From: Alkalihalophilus marmarensis DSM 21297
GTDB taxonomy: Bacteria; Bacillota; Bacilli; Bacillales; Bacillaceae_D
Assembly (NCBI RefSeq): GCF_000474275.2
Contig: NZ_ATAE01000050.1
Location: 1 to 64,000, forward strand
DNA length: 64,000 nucleotides
Direction of reading: 5' to 3'
Each line of letters starts with the position of its first letter. Within the stretch, counting starts at the first letter, position 1. This document shows, in pieces, positions 63,281-64,000 of this stretch. The position numbers and the translations under genes are program-made. The notes beneath the pieces were generated by a model. The model was not told where the DNA came from. It did not search any database and was given only the letters and a program-made list of their open reading frames with translations.

Positions 63281-63682
63281 ATGAAGATTAATCTACTTAT
63301 TGTAGAACCTAAAATTGATAAGTTCATAGTAGAAGGTATTAAAGAATATAAGAAAAGACTAGGTAAATACTGTAAAATCAATATAGAAAATTTTAAAAAC
63401 GAAGACAAGTTGCAGAAGAGCATCTCTGATAATTCATATAGAATACTTATTAATACGAATACCTGCTCACTAACTTCTGAAGAATTTGCTCACAAAATAA
63501 ATCTATTAGGAATTCATGGAAAGTCAAATATAAGTATAATAATTGGCTCATCAAATATTTTACCTGATGAAACTTTATCCATTAATAGTATGTATCTTGA
63601 TAATGGTATTAAGGCATTAATTATGGTTGAACAAGTTTATCGCGCTTTCCGTATACTTCATAATGAACCATATCATAAATAG
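63281..63682 (+). CDS. RlmH (OrfX)-like SPOUT methyltransferase paralogue
   Basis: 133 residues, shorter than RlmH (about 159), but colinear with it: MKINLLIVEPKIDKFIVEGI, EYKKRLGKYCKINIENF, LTSEEFAHKINLLGIHGKSN, IIGSSNILPDETLSI and the terminal EQVYRAFRILHNEPYHK. Authentic RlmH methylates pseudouridine 1915 of 23S rRNA. Here the SAM-site GGS reads GSS, the FPHQ-type segment before EQ is lost (YLDNGIKALIMVEQ), and the central LDExG region is altered, so activity is doubtful. ATG 63281 with GGAGG at 10 nt. Its 3' end is the SCC-type attachment sequence. Confidence 0.82.
   Translation: MKINLLIVEPKIDKFIVEGIKEYKKRLGKYCKINIENFKNEDKLQKSISDNSYRILINTNTCSLTSEEFAHKINLLGIHGKSNISIIIGSSNILPDETLSINSMYLDNGIKALIMVEQVYRAFRILHNEPYHK
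63664..63682 (+). repeat. Right copy of the 19-nt island-end sequence
   Basis: TGAACCATATCATAAATAG, the last codons and stop of the RlmH-like gene, matching the minus-strand copy at 49112-49130 at 18 of 19 positions. It contains TATCATAAAT, present in the staphylococcal rlmH/SCC att region. Confidence 0.6.
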
Positions 63683-63978
63683 AGTGTAAAACTTCTTATA
63701 TACAAAGGACAATAACACTTTGAGATTTCAGTAATCCGTTTGTCCTCATCTAATATATATATCAATAGATCTTGATAAGTAGATTTTGGATAGAAACATA
63801 TCTCTATTTGAAAATCTAAGGATGCATATCAAATCATGGCTTCTAACAATTTACTAGTGTATCCGTATTTCTACTTAAAAGAAAAGCCTATTTATTTATC
63901 TTCATATACTATTAATTCAGTATGTTATAATTTATGGTAACTGTATAGCGAAATATTAAAGATTGAAAGGTAAGTCCA
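63683..63978. other. AT-rich spacer
   Basis: About 300 bp after the RlmH-like gene, no ORF with a ribosome site recognised. Confidence 0.4.
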
Positions 63979-64000
63979 ATGAACTCCAAACATCAAATAT
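63979..64000 (+). CDS. Start of a gene cut by the window edge
   Basis: ATG at 63979 preceded by GAAAGGTAAG, reading MNSKHQ before the end of the window. Too short to identify. Confidence 0.4.

Overview
The window reads as chromosomal DNA of a Gram-positive, spore-forming member of the Bacillaceae. The evidence is AGGAGG-type ribosome binding sites with ATG/GTG/TTG starts, a SleB/CwlJ-type cell-wall hydrolase, sigma-B-type promoters before a YflT-family stress gene and katE, a Bacillus-type guanidine-I riboswitch, chromosomal parS sites of the Spo0J/ParB type, and a gas vesicle cluster in the Priestia megaterium gene order. I do not name a species.

Bases 1-23,300 are mostly core housekeeping and stress genes: topB, two parS sites in tandem, a riboswitch-controlled guanidinium exporter pair, a SleB-like hydrolase, an RlmI-type methyltransferase, an AldA-type aldehyde dehydrogenase, a sigma-B-type stress gene, a GGDEF/EAL protein, tRNA-Cys, csaA, an iron alcohol dehydrogenase with a divergent regulator, a thioredoxin-reductase-like flavoprotein, an orphan ParM/ParR-like partition cassette with an iteron region resembling parC, an orphan solute-binding lipoprotein, katE and a PAS-STAS (RsbR-like) protein.

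Bases 23,350-31,125 hold a complete minus-strand gas vesicle operon, gvpA-P-Q-B-R-N-F-G-L-S-K-J-T-U followed by a second gvpU. GvpT and the first GvpU carry long acidic low-complexity tails.

Bases 31,500-49,000 return to core genes: an RlmN-family methylase, a membrane PAS histidine kinase, a VOC/HxlR pair, DJ-1 and pirin proteins, a DUF421 protein, a PLP aminotransferase, a YjiH-type carrier, a DUF3231 protein, mqo, a YiaA-like protein, ahpC-ahpF, and EamA and TauE transporters.

Bases 49,100-63,700 form an AT-rich accessory island. It starts with a large serine recombinase and ends with a short RlmH (OrfX) paralogue. Between them are a nonsense-interrupted resolvase, a membrane protein, three unknown genes, a 42-bp tandem repeat, a D12-class adenine methylase overlapping an unknown gene, two secreted SLH proteins (one with a transglutaminase-like domain, one with a CAP domain), an Xre regulator and several small ORFs. 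The outermost genes end in an almost identical 19-nt sequence in inverted orientation. It resembles the 3' end of rlmH, the known SCC integration target, so I suspect an SCC-like or rlmH-targeting element. Many island genes use an unusual GGGGGTA ribosome-binding motif.
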